Source of the DNA: Heterobilharzia americana
Lineage: Eukaryota; Platyhelminthes; Trematoda; Strigeidida; Schistosomatidae
Direction: 5' to 3'
Assembly (NCBI GenBank): GCA_944470555.2
Contig: OX104127.1
Coordinates: 91,598,708 to 91,662,707, forward strand
Length of the DNA stretch: 64,000 bases
Part shown: positions 10,693 to 21,479 of the stretch, in pieces
Layout: each line of letters opens with the position of its first letter
Numbering within the stretch: the stretch's first letter is position 1
Made by a program: the position numbers and the translations under genes
The notes under the pieces: model-generated
What the model was told of the DNA's origin: nothing
The model's input: only the letters and a program-made list of their open reading frames with translations
Databases searched by the model: none

Positions 10693-10935
10693 CCACTGGA
10701 TACCAACCCAGTGGTTCAATGGTAACATGTTGGCTGCGGAACCTGAGGGTTCTGGGTTCGATTCCGGGAGGGATGGGGTCACGGGTGTACACTGCTGAGG
10801 AGTCCTATGCTAGGACGAAACATCTATCCAGCTCTTCCGGGTTTCCAATGTTCCTCCAACTGATGTCAATCCATGATAAATACTAGCCTGAAACCAATAA
10901 ATCTCCAAAGACCTCAAAACTGAATTAACAAACGT
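10693..10935 (+). repeat. tRNA-derived short repeat, family A, best preserved plus copy
   Basis: The head CCACTGG...GTGGTTCAATGGTAACATG resembles an A box and GGGTTCGATTCC (about 10754) is a close B-box match. A hammerhead-like core follows at 10795-10824, then CCGGGTTTCCAATG, CAACTGATGTCAATCCATGA and a tail ending CTCAAAACTGAATT. This copy defines the family: Pol III head, ribozyme-like middle, conserved 3' tail, total about 240 bp. Confidence 0.7.
10795..10824 (+). ncRNA. Hammerhead-like ribozyme core in family A repeat
   Basis: CTGAGGA (10795-10801) matches the CUGANGA box. GTCC (10802-10805) pairs perfectly with GGAC (10813-10816) around the loop TATGCTA, giving stem II. GAAA (10817-10820) follows, then C-A and ATC (10822-10824) as possible cleavage triplet. 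Stem III would be one A-U pair, as in very short type I forms. Stem I pairing looks poor, so activity is uncertain. Confidence 0.5.
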
Positions 10936-11081
10936 AGGTAGATTTTGAATTTGGTTCTTGATATACAGAAAGATGATCCGTAGTTTTTTCTTTTCCTCAG
11001 AACATGGTTACTGCACCTATTGGCCTCTCTAGTAATTTCATATGAAGTGCGTGGACTGCATGGATTGGCTATCTTTGTAAC

Positions 11082-11461
11082 CTACGATCTGGGGGTACTT
11101 TTACGAACCACTTTAATTTTACTTGCGATATTGCAAAGGGATTTTATTGAATAATCATCCACTTTAAGGATCTTGTTTATATACTTCAATTCCTTTCCTT
11201 TTTCATCTTCCTCAGCCATTGAAGTATACGCCATTCTCAAAACAGTGGATGCAACAAATACTCCTGCATTGATAGGATGTGATGAATTGTAATCAGAAAA
11301 TGTGTTTGAGTGTGATACTTTTCTGGAAATGGTTATGCTTAGGAGTTTATTTTCTTTGCGCTTAACTAGGCAATGGGAGGTTATTTCATCCTCATCCGAT
11401 TCCGTCTCTGAGTTGAACTTTATGCTGTGGGATCTAGTGTTCAACCTTGCTTTGTTTTCTA
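11082..11461 (-). CDS. Unidentified ORF, possible host exon
   Basis: The minus strand is open from about 11461 to a stop at 11082 (about 126 codons). There is no ATG near the 5' end; the first codon usually chosen is TTG at 11444, and the first ATG encodes only the last 50 residues (MAYTSMAEEDEKGKELKY). The product is hydrophilic, with an acidic run (SETESDEDE) and a Lys-rich C-terminus. No retroelement motif is visible and it does not repeat in this window. It could be a terminal exon or chance. The family is not recognised. Confidence 0.3.
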
Positions 11462-11689
11462 CTCACTAGTAAATAAAATAACCGAAATAATAAACTTATG
11501 ATTTGCTGAATAGGTGTGCCGCATTCCCACATTTTATGTTAGTCTCCTAAAAACTTTATGTGGAGACAATTATCACAATTTCACCCAGTGATTAACTATG
11601 AACTGCAGGAACACTTTAAAACATTATGAATAGCTTTCTGATAGCATATTTTGCTACGACACCTGGAACTAAAATATGAGTGAATTAGA

Positions 11690-12540
11690 TTTGTTTATTT
11701 GATATAAAGCGCACAGTGATACAGTTTTATTTACTTGATTACGTTTCGAGCATAAATTATTGCTCATAATCATATCAATGTAATCACACTTCTTTCGATA
11801 TCTGATTTTATAGTCCTGTCACCTGATCTCTCTTTGTTTTTTGTTTTTTGATTGGTAGTTAAGTTTTCCATATCTCTGGTATAGGTGTTGCGTCATTCCT
11901 ATTACATGTGTTGGGTGTGAATTCGATGAACAAAGATTCAGTAATTAATCTCTCTCTCCACCTAGTTATATTAGACTTAAGTACAGTGGTTTTGTCCCAC
12001 CCTATTGTGTGGTTGTGTGTTAATGAATGTAATGCAATGGCTGAGTGTTTTTCCAGATTAGTGATCTTATTGGGGTCTGTCGTTCTATGTTTAGCTAAAT
12101 TCCTATGTTCTGCTAATCTAACTGACCCCAACCGGCTAGTTTGACCTATGTATTTGACCTCACAGTCATTACATGGAATTTGGTAGATTACGTTATTTTA
12201 CCTAATTGGTTCTATCGGATCTTTTAGCCGACAAAGCTTACCTCTAAGTGAGTTTGTTGGTTTAAATGCCACCCTAATTCCAGCCTTGTTGAGAATCCTA
12301 CGTATGGTTTCTGATGTTCCTTCCTTGTATGGTGTCACAATAGAGGTGTTGATTTCCTTTCTACTTATGTTGCTGCTATTATTTGTATTTGTATTAGTGT
12401 TATTATTTTGCTTCTTATGTGTTTGTGTGAATTTCTTAATAAAATGATGGGGATAATTATTAATTATTAACGCTTCTTTTATGTGTTTCAATTCCTTTTT
12501 AATGTTGGAAACTGAAAACAAAACAGGGAATCACATATGG
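11690..12540 (-). mobile_element. Penelope-like element, 3' part with GIY-YIG domain and 3' UTR
   Basis: Two open segments (12521-12198 and 12131-11859) are separated by one TAA codon and read in the same frame. The first holds the RT-endonuclease connector (GIRVAFKPTNSLRGKLCRLK). The second region begins NNVIYQIPCNDCEVKYIGQT, an intact GIY-YIG signature with the Cys-x2-Cys pair, followed by R and EH residues typical of the family. The 3' UTR runs to about 11690 and contains a GAGC/GCTC hairpin near 11750. A single stop codon separates this copy from a continuous domain, so it is relatively young. Confidence 0.8.
11859..12197 (-). pseudogene. GIY-YIG endonuclease domain of PLE
   Basis: The frame is open from just after the TAA at 12197-12195. 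It has IPCNDC, KYIGQT, then RLGSVRLAEHR (Arg and Glu-His positions expected for a GIY-YIG nuclease), then HSLTHNHTIGWDKTTVL and a C-terminal helix with WRERLITESLFIE. The listed start at 12131 (GTTGGGGTC region) lies inside the domain; the real protein begins far upstream. PLEs need this domain for most retrotransposition. Confidence 0.75.
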
Positions 12541-13544
12541 CATATACAAATTCTGTTTATAAAAAGTGAATCTATGAAGAATATTAAAAAAGCAGGTATT
12601 TTGAAACCTTTAAGTGATAATCAAGCTTTGATCTTATGAACAAAACTGATTTTCAGGTTAAAACTCTCCTGAGACGCAGCTTTGATGCATATAACGACAC
12701 TGTGACGCTCTGCAGTCAAGAATTGAGTTAAATACTATGAAAATAAACGAAAGCTTACTTTTAAACAGCATTTCATTCACAAGGGATTTTGGTAACAAAA
12801 AATGCTTGGATAAACAGTCTATCGCTCAATAAAACTTACTAACTAAAAATAGATGATTTTGTGCACAGCGCCATGAATTACTATGTATATTCTATGTATC
12901 ATGGAATACTGAACGTACTACGTATGAAAGCAACCAACTCACTGGCGGTATTTTATAATTGTACACCTGGAATTCGTCGACAGTAAGTAATGCAACACAC
13001 TGTGATAGTCCCATACTTACATAGATTGGCGTTCATATTTTATTAATTTGCCAGAACTTACGTATTATTTGAGGAATCCGTTTTACTGACTACGTTTTCC
13101 ATAAGTTCATGTAGACAATGAAGTTTGAGAGACTTTTCAACACCTAAGATTCTGTTTTTACTTATCCACAATGATCACTGTGGATCAGGTATTACCTGCT
13201 GCAGTACTACTCATCTATGACATCTCCCAAAGCAGCTGTTTCTGTAAAGTAAGATAACTATACATAGATATGCATATGAAATACGTTACTCTGAGGAAAT
13301 AACATTTTACACCATGTTAATCAATTAACTTTATACTCAAACTTTAACAGGGCACCTTACTGTTCATAACTCAGTTCATTTGATGAGCAAACAGTAGCAA
13401 ATGTGCAAAAGTTATCACCAAAAATAATTTAATAATAATAATAATATCTATAAACCTCACAGAAGAAAATAGATAGTGAATCAAGAATAATAAGAATGCC
13501 AGGAACACGCTAAAACGCCTTGATCAATAAATATAATGCTTACA
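12541..13544. other. No supported gene; small (AAT)n tract
   Basis: AT-rich DNA without ORFs. A short AATAAT microsatellite lies at about 13425-13447. Confidence 0.6.
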
Positions 13545-13835
13545 CTAGGTGATAATTGATTGTGAAATGAAAATTTGGACCTCAGCAGGATTCGAATCTG
13601 CAACCATCGGGTTTCCGGCTCGATGCTCTACCATCTGATCTACAAGGTCCAACTGCTAACCAGCTGTTTATTTCACTTCAGTCACTAAGGGTTTTATCAG
13701 ACTATCATGTTAATTCACGACGCGATGTAACCACTTGATCGCATTCCCACTGGCTATCTAGTCAGGACTTGTCATTCCAATCTCAATCTAAATGAATTAG
13801 AGAGGGAAGGTATCATACTAATGATCATTCTGACT
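13545..13835 (-). repeat. tRNA-like SINE (family B), minus copy
   Basis: Reverse-complement match of 9898-10140, including the B box (GATTCGAATCC at about 13588-13578 on the minus strand), the A-box region near 13645-13622, the CGCGTCG-like motif, and the CTAATTCA end. Identity looks high but with small differences, such as a B-box flank change. Copies sit 3.4 kb apart in inverted orientation. Confidence 0.65.
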
Positions 13836-15830
13836 ACCTGAGATAGCCATCGTTTCTGACATGTTTGTTTTGAACAAACACAACTGCATATAAACCATTC
13901 ATTTTATTTTTTGGTAGAAGTTTTGTAAAACATGAACACAAAATAGTAAAAGTGCTTATGGCTATCAACCTATAATAATCAAAATCAGTCACCATATAGT
14001 GAAAAATAGGAAAGTAATTTGGCGAAGTGAAAATATCAGGAATTTGAAAGAAAAGTTGATGAGTTTTATGACGAAGTTATAAAATGGATATTTCAGTGGA
14101 GTGAAAGTCCACATAAGGCTGATTGATATTGACGGAAATACAAATATTATGGAACCTAGGTAAGGAGAGTATTTGAGTCAATGAACAGATAAGTTGTTAG
14201 TAATTCGAAAACAAAATGTAACACTATATAGTGAGAAAACACAGTAAAGCTTGGTGTAACATTAAAAATACACAAAGATGATAATGTAATTGGAAAAGCG
14301 ATCAGTTTAAAAAGTAAGTCGTTGTATATTTTGAAGGTCAGGGACCGACTGTTTTTGAATAAACAAAATACATGAACAGAATGTTTCACTACCAGCTATG
14401 CCAAGGATGATTGCGTCACACTACCACAAAAAGGCTCACTGGTGCTAGGGACATCTACGACCTGTTCATCGGTTGGCTAAATACATTCTAATAGCCTCTT
14501 CTCAGTTTGTTAAATTAGTTAATCAGCCCAATATCTTCGATACACTATCTTCTTCCCATTTTTACTTTTTCATTAAACTACAATACTTACGAGGATGTTG
14601 CTCTCTTCCCTTTACCAACACCCAAATGCAAGCTGCCACTTATGTAATCTCAATATCTTAAAAACAAATCTGAAGACCTGCTAAATTAGTGAATAGTACG
14701 GCATTTCCATGACTGTTTTCAGGCAGCAAATCCCGTCCTACGAAAAAACTGACGATTAAGTATATACTGTTTGCTCTTTTACAAACTATCCATCGTCTTT
14801 GTCATGGAATGGTTGGAAACACCGGTCTTTGTATTCAATGGTCACAGAAGTGACTCTGCATTTGAATTTATGTGACTGTTTTTGTAATGCATATTTAAGT
14901 TATTATGAAAGATTGTTCATTCAAGAAGAATATAAGGTTTACTTATTGTCAACCCCTATTCCTAGTGCATACAGTTCAAGAATGTAACTTTATACTGAAT
15001 GAAGACGAAATTTAGGGTTTTTTTTAAAGTCATTCAATGGAAAGTAATGAGTTTTAAAGTGGGCTTCTTTTGATCTACTGCGTTTTTTGTGTTTTCATGA
15101 CTGAAGTCTTTAGTATGATTAAGAAGGATAGAACTGGCTGTCCGTCTCCGTCTGACGGCTTCGATTGTGATATGTTTTAAGAATAACAAGTAGGGAAGTG
15201 ATTCCTCATCTCTAGTGTTCAGTCTATCCATCTCTTACTTCAATAACTATAAAAATTCCTACTGCTGTACATAAGAAATGTCTTCCTATTTCTTTATTCT
15301 GATACGATACTGGATGTATATTATAACGAGTTTCAATCCGATGGGTGCCATTTGACTGAAAAATACGATCAAGGTTTGGACTCAGTGTCCCATGTGTTAC
15401 TGGCTTTATTACTTGTAGGATCTGTACCTCTGGTAAATAGTTATCACTAATGCTGTGGATGGGAATAAAAATGCTCTTACGGCACCTTGTATTGCTGACA
15501 TACAGGATAAATCTATTTTCAGAGTAACAATAATGATATTTACAGAGGTATTACAAGCAATTCGCTTTAAAACCAGTTACTCCTAGCTCACCATATACTA
15601 TCATCGGCCTTATGAGTTAACGGTATCCGTCTGTTTTCGATACAAACGCAGATACAAAAAATATGTTTATTGTGGTACGTATAAACAGCTTATTAGGGAA
15701 CTACCCATAGCAGTTTATCAGAGAACATATCATTGATATTTTCCTAGACTACTACTCTTCAAGGAGAACATGTTTTCATTTCTAGAAAATTCAGTTATGC
15801 AAATGGATTTATTTTCACCTTGGTGACTCA
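13836..15830. other. No supported gene
   Basis: Several 60-77 codon ORFs on both strands (for example minus 14389-14156 and 15231-15034) show no family motif. One of them, MDRLNTRDEESLPYLLF on the minus strand, has an Arg-rich run (AVRRRRTA) but no partner in the window. I see no splice or poly(A) context that supports them. Confidence 0.5.
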
Positions 15831-15831
15831 C

Positions 15832-15945
15832 AGTGAAATCCAGGACTCTAACGTTTCGTCCTACCTGAGACTTGCCAACTCGAAGTGCATGCCTCACAGT
15901 GAGTACTGTTTTCCACATTGAGACTGAAACCCAGTACCCACTGCT
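15832..15945 (-). repeat. Sm-alpha-like hammerhead SINE, degenerate minus copy
   Basis: The minus strand reads GGTACTGGGTTTCAGTCTCAATG as B-box region, then a spacer, then AGTCTCAGGTAGGACGAAA and GAGTCCTGGATTTCACTG. The GGAC-GAAA and GTC-CTGGAT blocks are kept, but the CUGACGA box has changed to TTGGCAA, so cleavage should be lost. The layout (Pol III box followed by hammerhead) matches the schistosome Sm-alpha family. Confidence 0.7.
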
Positions 15946-15964
15946 TCAATCTCCAAAATGTTAT

Positions 15965-16105
15965 CCATCAATCCACTGAGGTATGAGTCTCAATGAGAAC
16001 AATATCAGTCACTGAAGTGTTAGTTCATCCAGCTGACGACTCTCGAATAAGGCAAAACCGGCGTTCTAGGATTCACTGTGAGTCACCAACATGAATGTGA
16101 CATCG
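15965..16105 (+). repeat. Sm-alpha-like hammerhead SINE, degenerate plus copy
   Basis: It carries GGTATGAGTCTCAATGAGAAC as B-box region, CTGACGA at 16033-16039, and GGCAAAACC where GGACGAAAC is expected, then GCGTTCTAGGATTCACTG. The GAAA box reads AAAA, so the G12 general base is lost and the ribozyme should be dead. It lies head-to-head with the minus copy ending at 15945. Confidence 0.7.
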
Positions 16106-17099
16106 ATAACATCCGGTAGTTTCGAGGCGTCCGCATAATAGTCCATTTACCAACAGAGGTCTAGCGATTCTATACTATATAACAAAGATAAATTGCAAGT
16201 ATCGAGTTATATGGGTGTGATTTCTGGATCCTATTACCATCACCAAGGAAGTGATATCTACTGCTTCATTCAGTCGCTGGAAACTGAAAACTTATTACAT
16301 AACATTTGTGCCTGTGGATGGTATAAGTGGCGCATTATACATGTAATTCTGACAAAAAAATCACAGTCTTTACAACTATGCCATAGTAGTAAAATATGAA
16401 GTGAAATCGAAATCCTACGTGTCAGATAATATGTAGTAGATAACTGTCAAGTCTAGTCGAGAAACTGTGTAGTGGAAAAGAACAAAGTTGCTTGTCAATC
16501 AGTGTATCACCTCAAACAAACTCATACTCAAACCGTCAAAGGTAAATCAACTGGATAGAGTAGAGCAAGTGCGTTTATTCTTTGCAAACAAGCTGTATAG
16601 CTTTCGACCACAGCTAATATTGAATCAGTTGAACTTCAGATTGATTTAACCGCAACTTCAAATTAATATATTTTTAGATTCACAATATGAATGGTAAATA
16701 GAATATAATTTCGATTACCGAATAAACATTTCAAAAAGAACACTACTCATCACTTCGAGAAGTGGATTTCTCCACTTAAAAATTATATTTCAAAATTATT
16801 TACAGAAAAACTTACAGCATTTCTTTTTACACCTATTTAAATGCATGACGAATATGAAAACTTAGTGAAGTGTTAACAAAATCAGATTAGATCAGTTATA
16901 ACTCGTTGGAATCACTTGTTTTAATATTGTGTAAAACATATAAAATGAGAATCACACTCCCTTCATAGACACTAAATTTTGCTTGTTTTATTCTAGAAAG
17001 TTATGTCATTTTGAAATATTTAGTGAATCACAGGTATCTGACAGATGAGTTTTCATTTAAATGTCATAATTGAATGTAAATAGACATAATTTCATTTGG
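16106..17099. promoter_or_regulatory. Intergenic; likely 3' UTR of the 17.1-kb gene at its right end
   Basis: No ORF or repeat is supported here. On the minus strand an AATAAA hexamer (16992-16987) lies about 110 bp downstream of the stop codon of the membrane-protein ORF, a plausible poly(A) signal. Confidence 0.4.
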
Positions 17100-17693
17100 T
17101 CATAATGCGTTGACAGAATTATTAGAAGTAATAATGTTATCATCAACATCTGGATGATTTATCTCTGTCTTTGTTATAAGAGCGTCATTCAAGGTTAACT
17201 TTGGTATATTTGGTTGTATTTCTGGAAGGGGATCCAAAGTTTCCTTCATAAAGCAAAATCGTAGATCAATACATAACAGAATACTATGAATAAGGCACAA
17301 AAAGGCAATTATAACATTAATAATCCCCATAACTAACATGCTTGTCTTAGGTATCGATTTGTCTACATACTGTTGTATAGTTGTACAGGCGATTGCAACT
17401 GTCATAATGAGTGGAAATATGCAACTAACAACACTGACTGTATCCCATATGTCTGAATCACTTAGTCCAGCGATTAGAGTAGAAGCAGCTGTTAGAATAA
17501 GTAAACCTGCAGGAATATAACCAAATGGAATAAGAACGGAAGGCCAAGCCATATCGGATTCCTTATGAACAGAATACGAAAATACTGTTTGTAAAATTAT
17601 TAGTGTTAGACTTGCACAAAGTATCACACAAGAAGATGATATATGATACAATGCAATTCTGATTATTTCAGATCTTTTTCTGTCGGTCTCCAT
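17100..17693 (-). CDS. Four-transmembrane protein, uncharacterised; best host gene candidate
   Basis: ATG at 17693 opens a 197-residue frame to TGA at 17102-17100. The frame can be extended upstream to a GTG at 17714, but an in-frame TGA lies at 17738-17736, so the ATG is preferred. The product has four long hydrophobic segments at about residues 14-38, 50-76, 84-107 and 118-144, short loops, and a hydrophilic C-terminal tail of about 50 residues (LPEIQPNIPKLTLNDAL). A short charged N-terminus (METDRKRSE) suggests a cytosolic start. The topology resembles small four-helix membrane families such as MARVEL or MS4A-like proteins, but no signature was recognised. It shows no retroelement features, is single copy here, and has an AATAAA downstream. 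It could be a complete intronless gene or a large exon. Confidence 0.65.
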   Translation of the reverse strand: METDRKRSEIIRIALYHISSSCVILCASLTLIILQTVFSYSVHKESDMAWPSVLIPFGYIPAGLLILTAASTLIAGLSDSDIWDTVSVVSCIFPLIMTVAIACTTIQQYVDKSIPKTSMLVMGIINVIIAFLCLIHSILLCIDLRFCFMKETLDPLPEIQPNIPKLTLNDALITKTEINHPDVDDNIITSNNSVNAL

Positions 17694-17738
17694 AGCCAAT
17701 GGTAGTATATCCACAGGTAATATTCCTTTATTCTGTCA

Positions 17739-18870
17739 GTAACGGTACTTTGTGAAAATAAGAATTCTTCTTCAATAATAATAGGCTAGCTGGAATGTAT
17801 CAATATCGCTTGAGCTAAAATCACACATTCCCAGAGCTTCATACTGACTTGTTTTTTCAGATTTATGCTTTGAAGACTTCACAAGAACAAATAAGCAGTA
17901 CGAAATAATGTGATAGTCATGCCAGTTGACCAAAGGTTTTAAACACAGCAAAATGGTCAATGCTGATTGGTTGTTAATATCTTTATTCCATTTGTCAAAT
18001 AAAGACTAGCAGACAGACATTTAAATTGCACGTGCATTACATAATTAATTAGTTTGACAGTTTCGCTTGAGCCTAATTGTTAAATCCATGATGACATGCA
18101 ATCATGTGCATCTGTGTTTTCAAACCAAATTAGTGACTGTTTAAGTAATGTAACCACATAGGAAGCTAGTGGTGGTTTGAATAACAGAGATCACGTTTCC
18201 AACTTCAGAAGAGTGATTCCAAAAGCCACCCTAGTAATCACTAAGATAACCAACCCGGTTTCTCTATTTCACCTTGATCTGTCGTTTTAATAATACATGG
18301 AAATTGAATGGCCTTTAAAGTCAGTGCTTCAGGACTAAATAACCCAGATTGAAATCACTACAGCTGAATTTAAGGCCCAACGCGGCAACCACCTAAACAA
18401 TTGATCAGGTGAAAAGAAGAGATAATTCAGCCAAGGTAATTTTTTTATTCAACGATATCATTTTCTAGAGCTGTATAATCGTGTTTATATGTATCATAAA
18501 CATATAAGAGTCTATTATTAAACAATATGGTATAACCCTAGAACTAACAAACCGGAATCAAGAATGTAAAGTAGTTGCGCGATAACCTTAGACAGTAGAA
18601 ATAACGAGGAAGGCAAGGAGTTTGACAAGATGAAAATTATTGCGAATACTGAGTGTCCACTTGATAGATAGATGTAAAGAAGGTGAAGAATGAGACAAGG
18701 GTCCTAATGAAGGTGATAATAAGAGATTAAGATAAGAGATTAAACATACTTCTTTTGAAAGCATAGATCAGGTTTGATATAATGAATTGCCAGTGCTTCC
18801 CCTGTGCACAACTATCAGAAGGTGTACTCCTTTTGAACTATTCCATTTGATTCGATAACTGACACTGAAG
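17739..18870. other. No supported gene; upstream flank of the membrane-protein gene
   Basis: No ORF above 62 codons with recognisable content. The stretch would include the promoter or an upstream exon of the 17.1-kb gene, but nothing specific can be pointed out. Confidence 0.5.
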
Positions 18871-18879
18871 GAGGATTCT

Positions 18880-20400
18880 GGATTGCGCAAATACATTACA
18901 TTTTCCAGATAATCTTCGTCTTCTAAAAACGTTATCGAAATTTATCACAGGGACTAATTGTTTCAAATACAGGATAGTGCTCTGAGATACGTTTGAAAAG
19001 TATGAGCTTTGTGAGGCCTATATAACTAGCTCTCCAGGAGCGAATAAACTTGTAGACACATATTGAGGTGTCATAAAGAGGCAACTTGTCCTTAACGCAC
19101 TCCGGAGTCAGTTGCTAACTAGAGAAGCTGATCTGCAGCTTCACAGAGAAGAATGTTTTCTTCAGTGATCTGGACAGCCGATTCTTCAGGATCTCTCCTG
19201 CCGTATTGCCTTTGAAACCAACGTTCACAAACTAGGTCTTCTTAGGAACTGTGAGTAATTGCTTCGTTTTCTGATTTAATTTCAAGTTCTTCTCAGTAAA
19301 CCTGAATAGATATCCATTTTGCATGAGGATCTTCCGTATTTTGACAAATTCATCGTCGATAGTATCACTCGTGCAGATTCTTCTGATTCTTGAAGATAAA
19401 GAATGGATTAGATTCCTCTTTCTGCTAAGTGGCACCCAGCTATTTTCTGAACACTAACATTAAAATAATTCATTAGATGAATGAAAGTTCCATATTGTGG
19501 GTAATAGTTGAGCTGAACAAGTCTACTAGTAGGTTGAGAACTGATTTTTCTTCTTCGGATCCTTTGAAAAAAGTTTTTATGAGGAAACCCTTGGTGAATT
19601 TCAAAGAGGGTAATGGATAGAAACTAACTAGTTGGTCAGTTGATATTGGTTAGTGTTATCTTCCTTAGTCGATTGCGCGGACCAAATAATTTCGATTGAA
19701 TTTACGTTAGGATCGTCCAACTAAGTAACCCAACATTATGTCTTACTGAGCTGTATGTTTGAATGATTTTTGCAGAACGCAGTAGATTTTAGCATGGAAT
19801 CACTTTACTTGAAGACAAACTTACAAAGTCGATCAACAGACTTTTATCAGCAGCTAGGATGGGATTATCTAAAATTGGTTATGATTCAGTAACAGACCAG
19901 TGAAACTGGCTAAGTCTTTCAGGTGGCTTGAAAAGCACAATGACAACTTTGTGGACTTTGACTCTGAATAATGATGTCATTTTGAACCTCTCAGACAGCA
20001 TGAATTCCTAGTGTAACTAAGACATTCTCCACTTTTGCTGTTAAAATGTTTATATGGTCACAAAAGGTAGATGATAGTCCCCGAAATAAAGCAAAATCAT
20101 ACTCTTATTATAAGTCAGTGACTGTTTTACGTTTCTTCAGATTGATAAATGAAGAGCAGGACATCGGAGCAAAATGATCCACTGCACAAAATTGATCTAA
20201 GAGCTTATAAACATCAATTTTTTCCGATTTCATGAAATTTATGAAGACTGGCTTTCTGTTGAATGATTTCATTCAGATCAAAACATAAAACTTTCTGAAG
20301 AGTTTGAAGTAACTCTGTTTAGAAATCCACAAGCACTAGCATCAAGAAAATGCATTCAGTAGAGCAGCCGGTATTGCTCACTGTAATAATCAAGTTAACA
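18880..20400 (-). mobile_element. Penelope-like element remnant (RT thumb to GIY-YIG)
   Basis: The clearest part is 19435-19232 on the minus strand: KRNLIHSLSSRIRRICTSD, then DDEFVKIRKILMQNGY, the PLE connector. After a stop it continues as VNVGFKGNTAGEIL and then VYKFI-SW-ASYIG-T, a damaged GIY-YIG signature near 19040-18990. Further upstream (19480-20400) only scattered weak matches are seen, so that extension is tentative. Many stops rule out function. Confidence 0.6.
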
Positions 20401-20739
20401 CTTAATTAAAGAACCCGAATTTGCACTAGACGTATCACGCAGCGAAACAGAATGGTTTGATGCTAGACGTGAGGAGCCCTTAGATTTACTGCTTATTTAC
20501 TCATGACATTCAGAACCAGTGTTCGGTGCATCACAGTGTCACACTAATTAGCTTAACGACCAGATTTAAAACTAGATCGATAGACTTCATTCAACGCTAA
20601 GAACAAAGGAATAAATACATACATGACTTACTCCATCGGTGATAAATTCCTGTGAAGTACAATTCAATTTTTAATGCTTTAAGCACAATAACATCAATGT
20701 AATCACACAATTCACTAACTAGCTTTCATACTTCTTCTG

Positions 20740-21192
20740 TTTTTCATTCTTTGCTATGTGGAAGACACTTTTTTCATCATTAAAAAGGGTGATATAGAAA
20801 ACACCCACAATTTGATCAACAACGTTTTCAATGACATCAAATTCACAATGGAGAAAGAATCACAACCAACTACCACTCCTGGATGTTCTGGTCAATAGAA
20901 AAATACGGGAGGCTGGAAACCCAAGTGTGCAGGAAGCCAACACACACTGACCAAATCCTCAATGACACTAGCAATAATTCAACAACCCACAAGATCACTT
21001 GCGTACAGACTCCATTCAAAAGAGTGAGAACACACTGCAGCACAACAACTTCACGGAGAAACGAAGAAAATTACTTGATGTCCACCCTAAAGAAGAACGG
21101 CTACTCATGGAACTTTATCAGAAGATGCCTATTCCGTGCATCATCAACTACAAAATCATCGACACAAATCAATAAATGCATCATCCTACCAT
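20740..21192 (+). mobile_element. Penelope-like element, RT part, 5' half of a copy split by an RTE
   Basis: The frame reads YVEDTFFIIKKGDIENTH, the PLE reverse-transcriptase catalytic block with YVED in place of YVDD, then FNDIKFTMEKES, then after a frameshift LETQVCRKPTHTDQILN and a thumb region to 21180. An RTE insertion follows at once; the PLE resumes at 24581. The Asp to Glu change and frameshift indicate an inactive RT. Confidence 0.8.
20883..21192 (+). pseudogene. PLE RT thumb segment
   Basis: This open segment starts with a fortuitous ATG and carries RKPTHTDQILNDTSN, a hallmark of PLE reverse transcriptases, then KKNGYSWNFIRRCLFRA of the connector. It runs without a stop into the RTE insertion point; codons after 21192 belong to the RTE tail. 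Confidence 0.7.
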
Positions 21193-21479
21193 TATTATTA
21201 TTTATTATTAGTCCCTTGGGTTCCTAGTAAAAATAGGGCTTCAGTAGAACGCACCCATTGCACTCTTCTCTGAAATCCTTTGAACCTGGCTCCACGACAG
21301 CCCACAAGCTCTCATTTCCTCCTCACAAGATCTCCTCCATGTCACCCTCTCCTCGGACACCCAACTCGTCACTTCCCATCTGGGTTCCACTCGAGTGCAT
21401 GGCATGACGCGTGACGTTCCCAGTCTGCCTTCTCAGTCTTTGCCCAATCCAATCCATCTCCACTTCCTTCCACTGCATA

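Noticed and set aside
11740..11775. Hammerhead in the 3' UTR of the PLE at 11.7 kb (GAGC/GCTC stem followed by GAAAC)
   Set aside because: The box before the stem reads TGATTAT-like instead of CUGANGA, with G5 not in place. Only the hairpin and GAAA are present.
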